DNA from: Lycorma delicatula
Taxonomy: Eukaryota > Arthropoda > Insecta > Hemiptera > Fulgoridae
Direction: 5' to 3'
Assembly: GCF_047948215.1 (NCBI RefSeq)
Contig: NC_134456.1
Coordinates: 13,727,730-13,791,729 of the forward strand
Length of the DNA stretch: 64,000 nt
The translations under genes were made by a program, and so were the position numbers. How positions within the stretch are numbered: the stretch's first letter is position 1; every line of letters starts with the position of its first letter. Below, piece after piece: positions 33,793 to 46,094 of the stretch. Below the pieces are notes generated by a model. That model had not been told where the DNA came from and made no database searches. It was given only the letters and a program-made list of their open reading frames with translations.

Positions 33793-34907
33793 GTCCTTCA
33801 GACCGTAAAAATAAATTTTAGTAACAAAGTCTTGTGTAGAATGTTTGTTGGCATCTATTCGCTTTTCTTTCAGAGCTACATCAAAGATGACACTTTATTT
33901 GTTCAAATCGCTCGATAAACAGCTCCGATATAATCGTTATTGTTTAAATTATACATGAAAACAGGCATAAAAATGGTATAATTATACCTTCGCCAAAATT
34001 TAAGTAATATTTTTAATAAATAATCAATATAAATAATAATAATAATTGTATTAAAAATGATGGTTGTAGTGATTATAATGATGGATAATCCATAAAATAG
34101 CTTGTAACGGGAAGCGGTTGTTAAGATACGGTAGCCTTGCTGGTCGGTAATAATACAGTCCGATTGATGAGACATCTTGCCCGCTCGTTAGCAGTTTGTC
34201 GCTCTCTGCGATCTGATTCTCACTGTATTTCATAGTCAAGGACAAGGTCGGAACGCTCCACATAACTACCGTGCAAGACACTTGTTTTAAAAAACATACT
34301 GTTTATTTCTTTCGATGAAGATCGGTTCCCAAATGATTTTATTATTTTTTTACTTTTCGCATGTTTTATTTTGAGTTACATTTTTTTTAGTCATTATTAC
34401 AAGTTATTTATATATACAGAGATAGTAATTGTAAAGTTGGAACTCAGTAGAATTCAGTTAAGCTGATTTAACTGCTTTCTTAATGTTAAATTATTATTTA
34501 ATTAAAAAGTTAAATTTATTAAATTAGCATATTTTTATATTAATATTACGGTAAAAAGTTTTTTTTTTGCGCAGATCTGCGCAAGAAGACCGATTTTTCG
34601 TTAATTTAATTTGGTTTTAATGTTTTTTTGGGTTTTTTTTTTTTAATTTGATTTAATATTGCTAACAGTAGATACCGCGGATAAAGAAATGTAAACGTTT
34701 CAGACTGCAGCGTCGTAACGAATCACGCTTTTAAATTACCCCGCTCAAATCTATTCCATCTTAAATTGAACTTAACTCAAGAACGACTCCAGCAATCTTC
34801 TTCAAATTCTCACATGCACAACTTCAAATACTCTACTACACCATATATAAATTTCAATGAAATGGATGTACTGGTTTTGGAGATTGTCGAACACAAAATT
34901 TTATAAT
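33793..34907. other. AT-rich spacer
   Basis: Two overlapping minus-strand open frames (33903-34281) have no recognisable motif. Confidence 0.45.
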
Positions 34908-35127
34908 AGGCCTATCTGTACCTTTCCTTTCTTTTTCCTGTTTAGCCTACGGGAATTACCGTTCAGGTATTACTTCAGAGGATGATATGTATGAGTATAA
35001 ATGAAGTGGTGTAGTCTTGAACTAACTCGGGTCGACTATTCCTGAGACGTGTGGTTAATTGAAACCCAACCACCAAAGAACACCGGTATCCACGATCTGG
35101 TATTCAAATTCTAGGCCTATCTATACC
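34908..35127 (-). mobile_element. SINE-A copy, 5'-truncated, with 15-bp target duplication
   Basis: AGGCCTATCTGTACC at 34908-34922 and AGGCCTATCTATACC at 35113-35127 (one mismatch) flank a minus-strand SINE-A. The SINE runs from the tail (CCTGTTTAGCCT) to the GGTATCCACGATCTGG segment. The tRNA-like head is missing. The right duplication touches the end of the long-TIR element at 35131. Confidence 0.9.
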
Positions 35128-35130
35128 GGG

Positions 35131-36082
35131 TGATTAAAAAATAACTCATCCTCTTACTTTTTTTTATAATTGAAATAAATGAATGCGGTTTTCTGCATTC
35201 TACCTTGTACCTAGGGGCTATTTCATTGAATGTATATTTCATTCATTTTTGTTTTTGGGTGGTGGGGGGCAACTTAAAAATCTCAAACGGAACCAATGGT
35301 CATATTATTTGGTCATATTATTTTAAAGAGCTCGATGAAACAAGAAAAATAATAAAATTAAAAATAAATAACAGTTTGATAGGATTAATTGCACATTAAA
35401 AAGTAATTAAATTGCAAACTGTTATTTATGAAATTCTTAACTTAACTGCAAAATGAAATTCTTAAAGACTAAGTTTAATTAAAAAAAAGTATTTGCAAAA
35501 TTTTCAAAATTAACTTTTTCAATTTTTAATTAACGTAATGACATTTTTGGTCCCCATTTTGGTTTAAATACTTAAAATTTAATTTTTTATATAATTTTGC
35601 TTGTTTCCCAAAGACCTTTTAAAATAAGGTCACGTAACCATATATCCCACTTAAAATTTTTGTGCCGCCTCGTCCTCTGAAAGCCGAATACTCTAAATTG
35701 GGTAGAGTATTGAGTTGCCTCTCTTATCGAAGAATATTTCCAAAGAGAGAATATCTTAAATAACAAAAAAATTAAAGGGGACCATACAACCGTTGTTCTA
35801 GCTATCTGAAACAAGCACATTGTTGACCGTCGTTTTGGATTGGGCGATCAGAATTTAGTTTTAATTGTATTATTTTTCTCATCTCATCTCGCTCTTTAAA
35901 ATGATACATCAAATGACCAATGATCTCACTTTAGAGTTTTGAGTTGGCCCCACCCACCGTAGATAAAAAATCAAAAATAATGAAATATACATTCATCGAA
36001 GGAGCCCCTTAATACGAGGAAGAATGCCGCAAACCGCATCCGGTTATCTCAGTTATAAAAAAACTTAAGTTACTTTTCAGCT
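35131..36082. mobile_element. long-TIR (foldback/MITE-like) element
   Basis: The left arm (35131 to about 35370) is the diverged inverse of the right arm (about 35850-36082). Matching landmarks are GAATGTATATTTCATT, CCAATGGTCAT against ATGACCAATGAT, TTTTAAAGAGC against GCTCTTTAAAAT, and ATGCGGTTTTCTGCATTC against GAATGCCGCAAACCGCAT. The centre (35371-35849) has only short open frames. Arms of about 230 bp without a transposase indicate a non-autonomous DNA element. The target duplication is unclear because a SINE abuts the left end. Confidence 0.8.
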
Positions 36083-36088
36083 GTCCAA

Positions 36089-36119
<31 letters not shown>

Positions 36120-36130
36120 ATATATATACT
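36089..36130. repeat. (TG)n followed by (TA)n microsatellite
   Basis: A TG run at about 36089-36117, then a short TATATATA tract. Confidence 0.9.
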
Positions 36131-38243
36131 ATATGGGAACTCCATTTTACGCGAATGGTATTTTCGTACTCCTCAAAAGTAAAGAAAATTCAGTTTTTAC
36201 CCCCTAATCAGTACATTCGACCGAAAGTAATACCGTACTTTTCTTCGAAAAGTCTGTAAAAAAAGAGATTACAAATTGCGTAATCTTTATTAAAGATTTC
36301 ATTTATTGAAATGTTGAGGAAGTGTTTGGTTATTAATAGATTTTACATAAGTTATATGTGTAGTTACATTTGATATTAAAATTCAGCTTCTGAAAAAGCT
36401 TTCGGAACGTAACTTTTATGTAAAGGGGAAACCTTAATAAAAGCTGTTTTTCATTTGTTTGTTTTTTTGCTGGGCCTTACAGCAAATATATAAAAGTATT
36501 TCTATACTGGTTAAGTTGTGATATATCTTATAATCCCAGAATACTATTGCGTTGTTTCTGCATTCAAATTATGTAATGAATAATATTCTTTTTTAAATTT
36601 CCATCGGTGTAATTTCTTTATTTATTCCTTTGTTGAGCTATAGACTGCTAAAGAATTTTTTTAATGATTTTTTTTTCTTCTTTTTTTTCCAGTTAAATTA
36701 CATTTTAATAAGAACTGTGTGTAATGACTACATTAATTTACTGTAGTATCAGTCACCTGTCATGTAGAAGTAATCATTGTCTCATTTAAAATGTATTCTA
36801 TCAAATAGATCTTCATCATTATCGTGGTGATGTTTATTTAATTTTTTAATTCAGTTTAGAAATTGTTCAATTCAAAAATGAAATCAAATCCATTATTGTC
36901 CTTCTTTCAGATTTGTTTAATAAATTTTCCTAATATTTTCAGATGACTTTACCATTTTTTTAGCTGGAATTCTTTTTTCCAAGTTTTATCGCTTTTACTA
37001 TAGTTTAAAAAAAAATTTAATTAAAGAAAATGAATGGAAAATTTTATTTTTAATTTATTCGGACTTGCACAATTATTTAGTAGCTAAAAATATGCCGGGC
37101 TTAACAAAAATATAAGCAGCGCCACGACGAAACCGGGTTGAATTTGATAAAAGATATTCCTAGAAAATGCCTTTGAACAGGGGTTTAATAATGCGATATA
37201 TATATATATAAAGCGACAAACTTAATAAGTTTCAAATTTAGTGATCAAAAGAGTATATGTAAATCTCAATTCTTTGTTCATCTTTAAAAAACAGATCGAA
37301 AGTGTAAAACAGAATTTAAACGAAGGTCTTTTGTTTTATTAATCTTTCCCTCATTTTTTCTCATTCTTGTTACAATTATCTTCCGTTAAATTTTTCTTTT
37401 TGTTTTTATTTTTTTCTTCTGCTTCTATTCTCTTCCCCCTCTAGGGTTGTTTTCTGAGTATTATTTTTCTTGCTGCCGAGTAAACTGAAATAATATTGTG
37501 TCGTATTTAAATATTTAAATGTAGTCTTTTGCTACACCTTCATTCCAAGCAGTTGTATTTATTTTACTTTATAAAATTTATTCGGTCGACTAGATTAGAG
37601 TGATTGCAAAATTAATGTTGTAAAATACGCCATTACAAGATAATTTGGCAGTTAATTTTGTTAAGGTTTTCAACATATTATTGCGTACAAGTACAGTTTT
37701 TAAATAGTTATTTTACGATTTTTTTGTTATTTATTACTAATATTATAAATTTTTGGTTATCTGTTATTTAACTGATTTAATGAAATTCTTGGAATTCAGT
37801 TCGTGCTGTTAATTTGCATGCGGTTTAATAATTTATTTAAAATATAATTAGCCTCTCTACGTTATGTTATTACGAATAAAGTTTGCTATTGAATATTCAC
37901 ACCCATTCATTTTTTAACCAGTAACAGAGATAAATCAATGAATCCGTCCGAAATGACAGTCGATTTTAACTGTTTTTGGGGATGGATGTTTTTTTTTGTT
38001 AAACAAACTGAAAGTGAATGCTGTATGTACATCTGGTAAACATTTTCAATATTTGATTGTTAGAAATTGGAAATATTGGAAATGAATATTCACAGGATAA
38101 TCAACATTAACATTAAAAAGTAAAAAAAGATTTCTCCTTATCCAGGTTCAATCGTACTCTTCGTGAATAAATTCAAGCCAAGTACTGCCTGCTACTGACT
38201 AAGGATGCATCCTATCAAGAAATCCATCTATATTGCAATTGCG
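36131..38243. other. AT-rich stretch, nothing recognised
   Basis: Two kilobases of A/T-rich DNA without a supported feature. Confidence 0.5.
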
Positions 38244-38315
38244 CCGGCTTCCGTGGCGCGAGTGGTCCTGGGTTCGAATCGCGGTCAGGCGTGGCATTTC
38301 TCATACGCTTCATTT
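38244..38315 (+). mobile_element. SINE-B fragment with internal deletion
   Basis: The head begins CCGGCTTCCGTGGCGCGAGT, then jumps from GTGGT straight to CCTGGGTTCGAATCGCGGTC. The roughly 20 bases between A-box and B-box seen in other copies are missing. The deletion lies between two GGT triplets. The body follows (GTGGCATTTCTCATACGCTT). Confidence 0.8.
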
Positions 38316-39570
38316 CCATATCCCACGCAGAAGCTTCAAACTTATGCGGCTTAAGTTATTAGGTTTTCATATTACTTCGTATTCGTTCGTATTCAATTAT
38401 CGCATAGTAATGACATTATCGACAATTTTCAAGTTATAATACAAAAATTTGTCTAATGAAACGCGTTTAAAAATCTCAATTTAAATATGTACGTACGTAT
38501 ATATTTATTAGAAAAGATCGCATGACCTGGCTTTAGCGCGAGAAGAATTTCAGCTAAAGGTTGGACTTTTTGTACAGTTACGGGATAGGAAGTAAGAGGT
38601 CGCGGATAGAAGCCGTAAAATTAAAAAAAAAGAGCGATTACTCAGCTTTACCGTTAATTAATGAGCGATTCTTCTAAATCCATCTAATGAATCCGGGATC
38701 AACAAAAGAACGAAATAGTGAAAAAAGTTGAGAGACTACAATACGAGACAAAGAAACTTACCCGAAGAAATTTCTCAAGGATTTTTGCGGTATCCATTCC
38801 GTCCGCATTTACTTGGAAAATTAGGGAATGGATTATTTGAATACTCGTAGATATGACCAGCACATTTTTTTATATAATTTGCGTCGGTCAGCTCAACACA
38901 ATATATGCTATGATAAATCGCATCTGTGTTAGGTAACAAAGAATCTCTTTAAGAAAAAATGTTACCGCCTCAGAGTTAAACGGAAGAATCCAAATCAAAA
39001 TAATTTAAAAAATCTATTAATATAATGAATCTACTTAATAAACAGTTCAGCCATATCCCCCTTACGAGTGTGAAATTCATCATAGTTGGGTTGCATTTTG
39101 GTGGTGTGAAGCGCGAAAAGATTGATTAGAAAAAAAGGAGCACATTTTTATTTTATTTTTTTAAATCATCTTTGAACCGATATTATTCCAGAATTATTTG
39201 TCGTAGGGAGCTTTGTTTATACATTTATTTTAAACATCACCGTAAACATAAACAATCTATTGGGGAATATTTTTTTTATAATTTCGAAGAAGTAGCACCC
39301 AAAAACATAATTTTCAAATTTTGTTTCCTACTAAATTTATTTTTGAAAAGTGAAATCCTTAAAACGGTTCTCTAATACATCTGCTTTTAATTAACTAATT
39401 TTTTAGTAATATTTTCTCCTGGGAATTTTATATAGTAAAACAAGTAATTATATTTATATTTTGGACTATTAAGTAGCTCAGTTATATTTATTTTAGCTAC
39501 GAAGTAATTATTTTATTAATTACATTTTAATATGCACATTAACTACGTCTATTGGGATCCATAATTAGTG

Positions 39571-39613
<43 letters not shown>

Positions 39614-40259
39614 TTTTTTAATAATAAGTTACTCTTGTTACTTTACCTGTCATTATTCTTTTTTTTTCTGGTAAAGTTATTAAGTTAATGGTTTACGGTT
39701 CATATTTATGATCTAAAAATGTTATTTGTCAACCGCCTTTTACACTGTACTAATGAAATTTGTTCTCTGCGTTTTGAAACGTTCAGTTCTTATTATTCTC
39801 AGAATAAATTGAAAAATACATTAGCTTATATTAATATTCCGAAGCACGCAACATTCTGTTATTTATTTTTTTTTAAATTATACTTTCAAAATAGATAAAT
39901 TATTGCATTTTCTTGTAAATAGGTTGTTTCTGTGTGCTCTCCAATTTGTAGTGTTTAAACAGATATATATACTATCTAGTTATCATTATTCCTTTATTAC
40001 TTGTTAAATTATATTGTAATTACAATCGTATATCAGAAATTAATTGAAGATAAATACAAAATATGAAAGTTAATTTGTACATTATTAACACGAGTAGAAT
40101 ATTATTTTAAAAACATATTTATTCTTTCCGTTTTTCTGAATCATTTTAGGGGAAATAAGTGTTTTAACATAAGTCAGCGGGATATAGTGGATTGGCGCCC
40201 TCTTTCAGAAGAAAATAAAAATTTTGTTTGAGCATTTGATAATTTTTTTAAGCGAATGT
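38316..40259. other. AT-rich stretch with (TA)n run
   Basis: A TA run lies at 39575-39612. The open frame at 39172-39375 has no recognisable content. Confidence 0.5.
39575..39612. repeat. (TA)n microsatellite
   Basis: A TA dinucleotide run of about 19 units. Confidence 0.92.
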
Positions 40260-40636
40260 ATTATTTATATTTTTTTTAGTTAACCTTGTAATGTTTTTTT
40301 TTTTTTTTTTGTTTAACCTCCGGCTCTACCGTTAGGTATTGATTCAGAGGATGAGATGAATGATTTGTAGCGTGTGAAACTGCCATGCTTGACCGGGATT
40401 CGAACCCGGGATCTCTGGATGAAAGGCCGAGACGCTACCACTGATTATTTATATTTTTTTTAGTTAACCTTGTAATGTTTTTTTTTTGTTTAACCTCCGG
40501 CTCTACCGTTAGGTATTGATTCAGAGGATGAGATGAATGATTTGTAGCGTGTGAAACTGCCATGCTTGATCGGGATTCGAACCCGGGATCTCCGGATGAA
40601 AGGCCGAGACGCTACCACTCGCGCTACGGAGACCGG
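40260..40636 (-). mobile_element. SINE-B in a 184-bp tandem duplication
   Basis: The segment 40260-40443 (flank ATTATTTATATTTTT, TAACCTTGTAATG, T-run, SINE body and part of the head) is repeated at 40444-40620. The second unit continues to a complete head ending near 40636. TAACCTTGTAATG follows it as the target duplication (second-unit copy at 40466-40478). Minus-strand boxes: CGCGAGTGGTAGCG and CCCGGGTTCGAATCCCGG. The T-run is 18 long in unit 1 and 9 in unit 2. The first unit has no target site of its own beyond the duplicated one, so duplication after a single insertion is the simpler reading. Confidence 0.9.
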
Positions 40637-42149
40637 CTAACCTTGTAATGATTGCGTTAAATGAGGACCGCTTCATAATTTTCGCAGTTTATCAAAATTA
40701 CGATCGTATAATTTTCTAGTATAATAAATGGAAAACCCGTGGCCAAAATTCATAAAATTTTGGTCTTTAAAAAAAAAATCTTTTTTTTATGAAGAACTTT
40801 TTCGATTTTTAAGTTATATCTAATTATTGTTTATTTAGGAAGTCAGAAATTCCTGATTATAAACTTAAAATTTTAGAATTAAAAATGATTGGAACGTAAA
40901 GATCACAAAGGTTGTAAGTACTTTCAGGAAATTTTCTTTTTGTTCCCTTTGGCTGGGCTAAATTATCAACAAAAAGGAACGAAAAGAAACTGTAAAAAAA
41001 AGATATTCTTCAGTTCAATCTAAACGATCGATAAATCAACCGTACTACATACATTAGCAAACTAAACGATAAAGTCAGGTGAACAATCAAAAAAAGCATC
41101 CCTACAGAAATCAAATACCTCAAACGCATTCCTTCCTTAATATGTCGATAAAAAGATTTCAACGCTACAGGGAAAGATTATTATTAGGTTAATGAAAAAT
41201 ATTTTTCAAAAGTATTCATTATAAATAGTCGTTATAAAAAAACTGTTTCTTTGGTAACGGAAGTTTTGTCGAATGAAAAAATTGTTTTTTATAGAACATT
41301 TTTTTAATATTTATTCTAACGTAACAATTAGCCTATATCAAATTATTTGTTTGGAAATCTTAAGAAAAATATTCTTTTTCCTTTAAATATAATAAAATAT
41401 ATTAACATTCGTAAATTCTGTAACATAGTAGTGATTTTTAAAAATATATAAGGGTTGTTTCAAATTGAGCGCAAACGTTGTCAGATTAGGTGGTGGCGAC
41501 GCGGGGTTGATTTTTTTTTAATGTTTCAAAAATCATTTGTTTTTAGTAGTTTATGACAAATCATCGTGGAACACGCTCAACAATAACTGTTGAGGTAATT
41601 AATACGCATTCATTAATAGTATTCACTGCTGAAGTCGACATTAGATGTCCTCGATGTTCTGAATTTTTTTTTATAACGTGACACAACCGAAAACGTTTGT
41701 AGGCGACCTGACATGAGACACATGTTACACATGAAATTGGCAAAGCCATTATCAAGAAAAGTATCGTCCAATGTCAATCTTATTAGAAAAGTGAGAAGTG
41801 AAGTGGTTTCCTGTCGGTTTTTTCACTGAACCGTAACTGTCATACACCGGCATGCCGAAATCACCGTAACGAAGAAAATTTGAGCTCTACTAGCGGCTTA
41901 TTCGTTCTGTTTATCACACAACTGGCAGTACGTATAACATTACCGGTCTAAGAAAAGGCGATTCTTATTAGTGCTAAATGTATTATTACCGTAACAAGGA
42001 CCGATCCAAATAGTCTAAAGCAACAAATTAATTTACTCCTATACCTATATACAGGTGCACAAAAAAAGTATATCGAGGTGTTAAAGCTATTTAATATTCA
42101 TTAACTTTGACTTACCGTAATGTATCTAAAATAAAATGATAGAGTAACT
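40637..42149. other. mixed AT-rich and GC-richer spacer
   Basis: The part 41450-42149 is richer in G/C than the flanks and lies on the 3' side of the transposase relic at 42150-43057. It may be that element's terminal region, but I could not find matching ends. Confidence 0.35.
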
Positions 42150-43057
42150 TACAGATTTTCCCGACAAGTGTTCAATGAGAGCACTTTCGTCCCGCGTTAC
42201 ACATCCGACCGATAGGAGAGTTCTTCTCGTACTTTAACCGTTAAATCTGGAATAACGGAAGCGGCAGCTGCTTCAGTCTTGTACCTGAAATCGGATAGAT
42301 CGGTAGATAGCGGAGGCTATAACATAACTCCGTATATAATGGAAGCACTATCCGGTCGCCGAATAAAATTTTCTAGCTAATCTTACAGTAGAAGAAAGAG
42401 CCATTTACGCAACATATTCAAATATGCGACTCCTGTTACGCTTGCTTTAGGGAAAAATATAAACTTGCCGTCGGGATATTGTACAGAAAAAATTTAATTT
42501 TGTGGACTCCGTTTCACAAGTACAGAAAACATTTAATTTCGGGGAGTCCGTTTCACGTTGTAAAAGTTCGTGGAATTTTCTGACCAAGGATATTATGCGT
42601 ATTAATTGTTTCACTAGATGAAACGTTAACGTTAAACAAATACGATCGACTTTCTGAGAACGTCGTTATTTTCATGCTGCAAAATTTTGATCGCGAAGTC
42701 GGCACGCACATCGTAGTCGGTTGGTTTCAAAGCTTGTAACTACTGTAAACGGTACGGATATATGTAAGTTTTCCTTAAAACATTTCGCATTGCAGTCACC
42801 GACGTTGGCGTTGCTCATTCGCTTTTCGCCTTCCTAACAGATGTTTTAGGACTACGCAGAAAAGACTCCCTGACACGTTCCGTACTCTAACCCGTACACA
42901 GACATCCGGTAATTTCAAATTGATTATGCCATCGACGAATGTTATTGTCACTCGCAGGATTAGAATTAATTTTCTACGGACGCACGTTGTACCAAAGTAC
43001 CGATTCAAATTTAGCAAATTTCAAAAGACATAATGCTTTCTATTTTGGAATCGCCAT
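42150..43057 (-). pseudogene. decayed Tc1/mariner-superfamily transposase (DUF4817-type)
   Basis: On the minus strand from an ATG at 43057: MAIPK, stop, KALCLLKFAKFESVLWYNV (family: QKAFCVLEFAKTESV). Then SDNNIRRWHNQFEITGCLCT, ESFLRSPKTSVRKA, YPYRLQ and LQALKPTDYDVRADFA (HTH regions). The SVTGVAYLNMLRKWLF stretch follows near 42470-42410. Near 42290-42200 it gives ASVIPDLTVKVREELSYRSD, the C-terminal helix, and ALIEHL near 42175. The region that should hold the catalytic residues is rearranged: the segment at 42481-42558 is a 39-bp direct duplication, and the 'QHDGAPxH' and 'RSPDLTP' blocks are lost. Many stops make it inactive. It is related to the relics at 22840-23834 and 54020-54700, but each is a different subfamily. 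Confidence 0.75.
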
Positions 43058-43377
43058 CTTTGCTGGTGGTGCTTTCAAACGGAAAGATAGGAAATCAATC
43101 TACGTTCATTCGTGGTACTAAAACTGTTCTTTTTAATCTTTTATTCTAGTCTTAAATCAGCCTCATCCAAAAGATATAACAGATTAAAATCCCGATATTT
43201 TTTCCTGTACACACAATATTATATGCATTGCCTTTATCTAATAGTTTATTTTGTACTTTGAAGAGGATTTTTTAAAGATGGCTATACACACACAAAAATC
43301 TTATTTTTATATATGACAACTAAAACAGAAGTATAGTTAGCGCTCTCTTGTATCACTCCCCATCTCTTTTTAATTCT
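43058..43377. other. spacer upstream of the transposase relic
   Basis: It may include the element's 5' end. I found no inverted terminal match. Confidence 0.4.
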
Positions 43378-44095
43378 CCATAAAGATGGATGGTGCGCGG
43401 GTTTGTTTGTTTGATGTATGTGTTCACATTTTTATTTTAGTTGCTATTGGCGCAGAGTGGACCACGTGGTGCGCTAGGCGGCAGCGCGCAGCGTACGAAC
43501 AATTCATTCGTTCAAATGATTCTTAAGTTGTGATTTTTTAAAACAGTTGTAACCCCGCCTCCAAGTGTTTTACTTTTTTATACCCAAAACACAATATAAT
43601 TTTAAATAAATCTTCGTAAAACATTTCGTTGGCAAAAAAGTTGGTAAAACATTTAACGGAATCGTGTATATAATAAAACATATAAACCGTATAACATTTT
43701 CGCGTCGGATCATAGGCACGCCTTTTTTCAAGTTCTCATAAAAGAGGATGGTGCGTGAGTTTGTTTGTTGCATGCGCCCACTTATTTATTTTAGCTGCTA
43801 TTGGCGCAGAGCAGACCAATGGTGTTGCACTAGGCGGCTGCGCGCAGAGTACGAACGATTTATACTTCTTGGTACGAACGATTTATCTAAAATTATATTT
43901 GTGTTTCGGGGATAAAAAGGAAAACATTGGGGGATTAGAACTGTGTTACAAAAATCAAAACTCAAGAAACGCCTAAAAATGTTAAGGATTTTGGGCTTTA
44001 CGTTGTAAAACTTTTTGTTGTTAGTACGCTAACGGCAAAAACATTTAATAAAATCATGTGTAGTAAAGCATAAACCATATAAGAATTTCCCGCCT
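43378..44095. repeat. rearranged repeat block: direct and inverted copies
   Basis: 43378-43510 and 43736-43868 are direct repeats (GGATGGTGCGCGGGTTTGTT against GGATGGTGCGTGAGTTTGTT, GCTATTGGCGCAGAG, GCAGCGCGCAG against GCTGCGCGCAG). About 43575-43614 and 43877-43916 are inverted copies of one another (translations IYLKLYCVLGIKK on minus and IYLKLYLCFGDKK on plus). 43629-43716 and 44022-44095 are direct repeats (GGCAAAAACATTTAATAAAA-type). No protein family was recognised. Confidence 0.65.
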
Positions 44096-45428
44096 TTTTT
44101 TATAAATAACTTTAAATTATCGTTCGTGTAACTAAATATTTAAAGATGAAATATTTTAATTTTAATCAAGTTTTTTTTGCATACTTGTCAACAAACTTCA
44201 TTTAAAATTGGCCATTGTATACCCGTACCGTTTTCCATTTAATTTAATGCTTCGCATCTATTTGTAGTTACTTCTGTATTAAAGTTTCAAAGCAGATTGT
44301 AATCGATACTTATTTCAAACTGCGGAGTGTTCAACAAACACAAGAATTCGAAATTAATCGGTGCATAAACGCTACGAAATAATTGAAAACAATAAGAAAT
44401 ATAATCGTGGGAATTTATTCAGAAAAATATATTAAATATAACGTTTTGATAATTTACTTTATACTTATGAATAATTTATTTTTAAAGTACATTTATAAAT
44501 AAAGCAAAAACTACAACAGAATTCATTAACTATCTGGCAATCTCTTTCAGTCTTTATTTTCGCTTTCCGATTTGTACGATGTCTTTACGTCTACAATTGG
44601 TATTAAAAAGTCGGAATTTATCGTAAATTACTGGATGTGGTATCCAGTTGTATTTATGTTCTTTTTTTGTTGTCATTTTGGAGTCTATTTATGGCATGTG
44701 TGCGTGTTTTAAAAACTGAAGTATGATAAAATATGAAAAATATTTCCGTCTGCATTAGAGGCACAAAAATAAATTTCCGCTGATCTGACCTGCGTTCCGT
44801 CATTCAATAATTGCATTTCTTCTTGGCTTCTTGAGGCGGGGGATAATATTTATCTTAGAAGGATATTTCAACTTTCCCATCGCGTAAACTTAGTCTTGTT
44901 TTTTTATAAATAAGATTTCACCGCTGTCTCTTTTCATAATGAAGTATAATAGATTATCAGCGTATACGTTTAAAAAAAAATTCTTTTACTTTTGATTTAA
45001 TTCTGTTTGACAGGTTAAAATCTAGGTTCCGTGATGTTTATCAGTATTTCCTACTTTACATACTTGTTTTTATGCATTATTTCACTATTTTTATATTCGT
45101 TTAAACAAGAAAGTTGTGTGATGAAATGTTAGGTTAAAGATTTCAGATTCTTAAAGGGAATTAAATCCAAGACCAGTACGGACGTTGACTTTTATTTAGG
45201 TACGTACAATTTATAAGAAAAAATGCTGTTGATGAACATTTCATTACTAAAATAATAAACAGCATTACTGATTAAGCACTTCAAAATTCAGTAGTAACAA
45301 TATTTGACTTTGATATTACACGCCTAATCAGTGCCAAATAGACTTTTATTTCAGTATTGCTGTTTTAAAATTAAAATAAATCTTAAGGTAGCGGTGTAAG
45401 GGCTATGAAAAGAAAACAATAAAATATA
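44096..45428. other. AT-rich spacer
   Basis: Nothing recognised. Confidence 0.5.
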
Positions 45429-45430
45429 TA

Positions 45431-46065
45431 GTACAGTCAATTTATATTTTTATTTGAAAATCCTTACCTACCGATTGATTTTTTCCATATGTTAGGGGTG
45501 ATGAGGGAAGCTCAACTCCAGATTTTTAACATCCCCTCCCATAGATTTATTGCATGTGTGTAATCTAATCTCTGAAATCCCACAGATTTCAGAGATTAGA
45601 TTAGCATTCCGGTTTCGAACACGTGCCCAATTTACAACATTTTCAGACTTTCACAAGCTATAGCTCCAAAACGGTAAGTCGTACAAGAAAATTGTTTAAA
45701 TAAAGTCGTCTGTTTTTTTGAGATAAACAACTTTTCCAAATGCAATACAGACGAAAAACAATTTTTTCCGGTGAAACAACCGAAAAAATACGTTTTTTAC
45801 AACTTCAGCGCCACCTAGTATTTCAATTTTAAAATTATACGGCATAACTTCACAGACATTAATTGTAGAGGAGAATGTCCTCTACATTTTTTGTTTGAAA
45901 AACTTTTCTCTAAAATGCATAGATTCAGAGAAAACCGCTTTTCAAAAATTTATAGGAGGGGATGTTAAAAATCTGGAGTTAAGCTTCCCTCATCACCCCT
46001 AACATATGGAAAAAACATCAATCGGTAGGTAAGGATTTTCAAATAAAAATAGAAATTGACTGTAC
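45431..46065. mobile_element. foldback element with about 110-bp TIRs and TA target site
   Basis: The left arm 45431-45539 begins GTACAGTCAA; the right arm 45955-46065 ends TTGACTGTAC. Both carry CTTACCTACCGAT, CATATGTTAGGGGTGATGAG and AGATTTTTAACATCCCCTCC in inverse. TA lies at 45429-45430 and 46066-46067. The arms differ at only a few positions. The interior has no transposase; it includes a perfect 19-bp palindrome (45561-45579 with 45585-45603) and GTAGAGGA...TCCTCTAC near 45866-45888. The TA site and CAGT-like end point to a Tc1/mariner-mobilised MITE. Confidence 0.92.
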
Positions 46066-46094
46066 TATCTTGAAAATGAGTTATTTATACCAGT

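Noticed and set aside
8327..40636. tRNA genes at the SINE-B and SINE-A heads
   Set aside because: The A- and B-boxes are present, but the sequences do not fold into a full cloverleaf with an acceptor stem. They are dispersed with SINE bodies, A-tails and target duplications, so they are SINE promoters.
43755..43976. 73-codon open frame as a gene
   Set aside because: Part of its translation is an inverted copy of the neighbouring repeat; it belongs to the repeat block.
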